Below the pieces are notes generated by a model. That model was not told where the DNA came from and searched no databases. It worked only from the letters and a program-made list of their open reading frames with translations. The position numbers and the translations under genes are program-made. Source: Actinomycetales bacterium (GTDB lineage: Bacteria > Actinomycetota > Actinomycetes > Actinomycetales > BWSM-131). From it: 7,945 bases of DNA. The stretch is taken from contig JASBSH010000283.1 in the NCBI GenBank assembly GCA_030149025.1, forward strand, positions 1-7,945. Reading direction: 5' to 3'. This document shows, piece by piece, positions 6,088 to 7,945 of the stretch (its first letter is position 1; each line of letters starts with the position of its first letter).

Positions 6088-6861
6088 TCAGGCGCCCATG
6101 GCGTGGAAACCGCCGTCCACGTGGACGATCTCGCCGGTGGTCGCCGGGAACCAGGGCGACATCAGGGCCACGCAGGCCCTGGCCGCCGGTTCGGCGTCCC
6201 GCACGTCCCAGCCCAGTGGTGCGCGCTCCTGCCAGGTCTCCTCGAACCGCTCGAACTGCGGGATCGACTTGGCCGCCGTCGTCCGGATCGGCCCCGCCGC
6301 AACGAGGTTCACGCGGATGCCCTCCGGACCCAGGTCGCGTGCCAGGTACCGAGCGGTGGACTCGAAGGCTGCCTTTGCGACCCCCATCCAGTCGTACAAC
6401 GGCCAGGCGTAGGCCGCGTCGAAAGTGAGGCCGACGACGGAGGATCCCTTGCCCATCAACGGTTTCGCCGCTGCCGTCAGCGACTTCAGGGAGTACGACG
6501 AGGTGTGCAGCGCGGTGGCGACGTCGTCCCAGGCCGCGCTCATGAACTCGAACGCTCCGGGTGGCGCGAAACCGATCGAGTGCAGCACGCCGTCGAGACC
6601 GTCGACGTGCTCGCGGACGTTGTCGGACAACGCATCCAGGTGCTCGCTGTTGGTCACGTCCAGCTCGACCACCGGCGCCTGCTCGGGCAGCCGCTTGGCG
6701 ATCACCTGGGTGATCCGCAAGGCACGACCGAAACCGGTCAGCACGACCTTGGCGCCCTCCTGCTGGGCGAGGCGCGCCACGTGGAAGGCGATCGAGGTGT
6801 CGGTCAGCACACCCGTGACGAGGAGCCGCTTGCCGTCGAGAAGTCCCATCTCAGTGCCCAT
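6088..6861 (-). CDS. fabI: NADH-dependent enoyl-ACP reductase (FabI/InhA)
   Basis: It catalyses the last reduction of the type II fatty-acid elongation cycle, trans-2-enoyl-ACP to acyl-ACP. The protein has 257 residues and an SDR Rossmann fold. It shows the InhA-style cofactor loop GVLTDTSIAFH (17-27), LDVTNSEHL (67-75), LHSIGF (93-98), the catalytic pair Y156-x6-K163 in YDWMGVAK, and the substrate-side segment NLVAAGPIRT (185-194). Its C-terminus GEIVHVDGGFHAMGA is closer to Streptomyces FabI than to mycobacterial InhA. In InhA this is the isoniazid/triclosan target. It follows fabG by ten bases. GAGG lies eight bases before ATG 6861. The family start is more likely ATG 6849 (MGLLDGKR), and the extra four residues arise from a small duplication at the junction. 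Confidence 0.95.
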   Translation of the reverse strand: MGTEMGLLDGKRLLVTGVLTDTSIAFHVARLAQQEGAKVVLTGFGRALRITQVIAKRLPEQAPVVELDVTNSEHLDALSDNVREHVDGLDGVLHSIGFAPPGAFEFMSAAWDDVATALHTSSYSLKSLTAAAKPLMGKGSSVVGLTFDAAYAWPLYDWMGVAKAAFESTARYLARDLGPEGIRVNLVAAGPIRTTAAKSIPQFERFEETWQERAPLGWDVRDAEPAARACVALMSPWFPATTGEIVHVDGGFHAMGA

Positions 6862-6886
6862 TCCTCGTACCTCAGTGCCCCATTCC
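6850..6886. repeat. Imperfect direct repeat across the fabG stop / fabI start
   Basis: On the plus strand CTCAGTGCCCATTCC (6850-6864) and CTCAGTGCCCCATTCC (6871-6886) differ by one extra C and are 21 bp apart. One copy holds the fabG stop, the other the first codons of fabI. A local duplication would explain the spare in-frame ATG at 6861. Confidence 0.8.
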
Positions 6887-7582
6887 CAGTCCGCCGTCCA
6901 CCGTCAGCACCGCCCCGCTGATGTACCCCGCCTGCTCGCCGGCCAGGAAGACGACGGCGTCCGCCACGTCCGCCACGTTGCCGAACCGCCCCGCAGGGAT
7001 CGCCTCCCGGTATGCCGCCTGGCGTTCCTCCGGCAGCGCGGCAGTCATGTCGGTCTCGATGAAGCCGGGAGCGACGACGTTTGCCGTGATCCCGCGCCCG
7101 CCGAGCTCCCTGGTGATGGAGCGGGCCATGCCCACGAGGCCTGCCTTGCTGGAGGCGTAGTTCACCTGCCCCGGCGACCCGTACAGCCCGACCACGCTCG
7201 AGATCAGGATGATCCGGCCTCTACGCAGGCGGAGCATCCCCTTGCTGGCGCGGCGAACGCACCGGAACGTCCCGGTCAGGTTCGTCTCCACGACCGAGGT
7301 GAAGTCCTCGTCGCTCATCCGCAGCAGCAGGGTGTCGCGGTTCACACCGGCGTTGGCGACAAGCACCTCGACGGGACCGTGCTGCTCCTCCACCTGGGCG
7401 AAGGCGGCGTCGACGGAGTCGGCGTCGGTGACGTCACAGCGGACACCGAGCGTTCCCTCCGGCGGCTCACCGGACCGGTGAGTCACCGCGACCTTGTCAC
7501 CCGCCGCGACGAACGCCTCTGCGATGGCCCGACCGATCCCGCGGTTCCCTCCGGTCACCAGCACACTGCGCGGTTCGCTCAT
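6872..7582 (-). CDS. fabG: 3-oxoacyl-ACP reductase (FabG/MabA type)
   Basis: It reduces 3-oxoacyl-ACP with NADPH in the type II fatty-acid cycle. The protein has 236 residues and is a classical SDR: cofactor loop TGGNRGIG (10-17), DVT (50-52), NAG (77-79), N101, catalytic S129, and Y142-x3-K146 in YASSK. The ending TVDGGLGMGH closely matches mycobacterial MabA, as do SVLVTGGNRGIG and VAVTHR. With fabI ten bases downstream it forms the fabG-inhA type operon. ATG 7582 (MSEPRSVLVTGG) is chosen because it begins just before the fold. GTG 7612 in frame would add ten residues (aligned MabA proteins also have N-terminal extensions). No Shine-Dalgarno precedes ATG 7582, but a 17-codon ORF from 7632 ends over it as ATGA, suggesting coupled translation. 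Confidence 0.95.
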   Translation of the reverse strand: MSEPRSVLVTGGNRGIGRAIAEAFVAAGDKVAVTHRSGEPPEGTLGVRCDVTDADSVDAAFAQVEEQHGPVEVLVANAGVNRDTLLLRMSDEDFTSVVETNLTGTFRCVRRASKGMLRLRRGRIILISSVVGLYGSPGQVNYASSKAGLVGMARSITRELGGRGITANVVAPGFIETDMTAALPEERQAAYREAIPAGRFGNVADVADAVVFLAGEQAGYISGAVLTVDGGLGMGH

Positions 7583-7632
7583 CGGGCGGCCCCGAACTGG
7601 GTCCGGCGCCACGTCATGCAGTTCCCACTCAT
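7579..7632 (-). CDS. Putative 17-codon leader ORF coupled to fabG
   Basis: On the minus strand, ATG 7632 opens a 17-residue frame beginning MSGNCMTWRR. Its TGA (7581-7579) overlaps the fabG ATG (7582-7580) as ATGA. The ATG lies eight bases after the putative -10 TAGCGT (7646-7641), so the transcript would have at most a base or two of leader. fabG itself lacks a ribosome binding site, so reinitiation from this frame is plausible. The short length prevents proof from sequence; a chance frame or use of GTG 7612 for fabG are the alternatives. Confidence 0.35.
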   Translation of the reverse strand: MSGNCMTWRRTQFGAAR

Positions 7633-7640
7633 GCCGCGTG

Positions 7641-7646
7641 ACGCTA
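7641..7646 (-). promoter_or_regulatory. Putative -10 element of the fabG-fabI operon
   Basis: TAGCGT on the minus strand fits TANNNT and predicts a start near 7634, about 52 bases before fabG ATG 7582. Its context TAGCGTCACG nearly matches that of glgA (TAGCGTGACG). The -35 region (about 7664-7669) shows no TTGACA-like hexamer. It adjoins the inverted repeat at 7670-7694. Confidence 0.35.
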
Positions 7647-7669
7647 CCGGGTCTACCGGGAAGTAACTG

Positions 7670-7694
7670 GGTGTGTCCCTATTCGGGACTCACC
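7670..7694. repeat. Imperfect inverted repeat upstream of fabG
   Basis: GGTG-T-GTCCC (7670-7679) and GGGAC-T-CACC (7685-7694) pair over nine bases with one mismatch around a 5-base loop. It sits just upstream of the fabG -35 region, where an operator would lie. It could instead be a subterminal hairpin of the transposon end or a terminator of the tnpB transcript; no T-tract follows. Confidence 0.6.
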
Positions 7695-7706
7695 GGCTTC
7701 CCTTGA

Positions 7707-7869
7707 CCTCCGCGAGTTGCGGTGGTCCTTGGTTGCCGTCCGAGGACCAACCCCGTTGGGGGTTGCCATGTCTCGGTTCCGACCCATGGCCCCAATGGTG
7801 CAGGGTGGCGGTCGGCTCTTCCCCGGCCCATCCGGGTGCAAACGCAGGTGACGGTGCGTCACGGGGCCG
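7707..7869 (-). ncRNA. Candidate omega RNA (reRNA) scaffold of TnpB
   Basis: The 163 bases after the tnpB stop, before the putative element end, contain no credible gene but five or six strong hairpins. These are GTGACG/CGTCAC (7848-7862), CCCGG/CCGGG (7822-7836), a ten-pair hairpin GCCATG/CATGGC with inner TCGG/CCGA (7765-7790), CAACCCC/GGGGTTG (7748-7765), TGGTCCT/AGGACCA (7723-7749), and the terminal one at 7706-7726. In known TnpB elements the guide RNA is transcribed with the 3' end of tnpB and runs to the element end, the guide being the flanking host sequence. That would make the guide start near 7702 and read toward fabG. The exact 5' end is unknown and may lie inside tnpB. Confidence 0.5.
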
Positions 7870-7945
7870 CTAGCAGCGGCGGTGATCGTTCACGGGCTCA
7901 TATCGGGCGAGGTTGATCGCGGCGTTCACGTCCCGGTCCAGCACC
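7870..7945 (-). CDS. tnpB: TnpB RNA-guided transposon nuclease, C-terminal end only
   Basis: Read from the right edge, the last 24 codons give VLDRDVNAAINLARYEPVND and a short tail HRRC before TAG (7872-7870). DRDVNAAINLAR is the hallmark C-terminal motif of the TnpB/OrfB family. It follows the zinc ribbon and carries the third catalytic Asp of the RuvC-like nuclease. TnpB cuts DNA guided by an omega RNA made from the element's own 3' end. The rest of the gene is outside the window, so intactness cannot be judged, but the visible part is undamaged. It lies on the same strand as fabG, and about 290 bp separate its stop from the fabG ATG. Confidence 0.85.
   Translation of the reverse strand, partial: VLDRDVNAAINLARYEPVNDHRRC

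Larger units (their letters stand above)
7703..7945 (-). mobile_element. Right end of a TnpB-carrying insertion element (IS200/IS605- or IS607-like), partial
   Basis: This covers the 3' end of tnpB plus the hairpin-rich DNA after it. A candidate right boundary is the TCAA read on the minus strand at 7706-7703. It directly abuts an imperfect hairpin (7706-7726, ACC-CCGC against GCGG-GGT with one mismatch). A mismatched subterminal hairpin followed by a short cleavage tetranucleotide is the layout of IS200/IS605 right ends; TCAA is the right cleavage site of IS608. The left end and any tnpA lie outside the window, so the family and exact border remain inference. Confidence 0.5.

Noticed and set aside
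6425..7666. A 413-codon plus-strand frame across fabI and fabG
   Set aside because: It is antisense to two genes with intact SDR catalytic motifs and has no domain of its own.
7706..7869. Repeated hairpins considered as a CRISPR array or integron attC sites
   Set aside because: The stems differ in sequence and spacing, so there is no repeat-spacer pattern and no attC core sites.
7653..7916. Small frames of 64-69 codons on both strands in the DNA after tnpB
   Set aside because: They overlap each other on opposite strands, have no recognisable protein features, and lie over the hairpin-rich region better explained as an omega RNA.

Overview
The window is a GC-rich stretch of an actinobacterial chromosome, not assigned to a genus. 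The evidence is very high third-position GC, a divergent glgA/glgC pair of the mycobacterial type, a SerB with tandem ACT domains, and a MabA-type FabG followed by an InhA/FabI enoyl reductase. Almost all the sequence is ordinary housekeeping coding DNA. The unusual parts are the gene starts and the extreme right end.

Layout, left to right. A truncated ABC transporter ATPase (minus, 1-661) diverges from a 277-residue protein of unknown function (plus, 721-1554). Their promoters sit back to back in a gap of about 60 bp. A short 11-bp tandem repeat follows the stop of the unknown gene. Then come glycogen synthase glgA (minus, 1606-2832) and ADP-glucose pyrophosphorylase glgC (plus, 2958-4244), divergent from a 125-bp control region that holds a perfect 12-bp palindrome. 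After a hairpin and a 16-bp tandem repeat comes serB (plus, 4357-5553), which converges on a minus-strand cluster read fabG (7582-6872), fabI/inhA (6861-6088), then a SixA-type histidine phosphatase (6070-5594). At the right edge, on the same strand as fabG, lie the last 24 codons of a TnpB transposon nuclease (7945-7870). Downstream of them is about 165 bp of densely hairpin-forming DNA, as expected for its omega RNA and the right end of an IS200/IS605- or IS607-type element.

How the genes work together: GlgC makes ADP-glucose, and GlgA uses it for glycogen or maltose-1-phosphate synthesis. SerB completes serine synthesis. FabG and FabI carry out the first and last reductions of the type II fatty-acid elongation cycle. 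The phosphatase appears to be carried in the fab operon.

The observations most worth following are four. First, the TnpB/omega-RNA end lies just upstream of the fabG promoter. Second, a TANNNT-N6-start-codon arrangement recurs and implies leaderless transcription. Third, two genes without a Shine-Dalgarno (ABC ATPase and fabG) are each preceded by a tiny promoter-proximal ORF whose stop overlaps the gene start as ATGA. Fourth, a small duplication at the fabG/fabI junction appears to have created a second fabI start. I did not find a clearly new defence or metabolic system.
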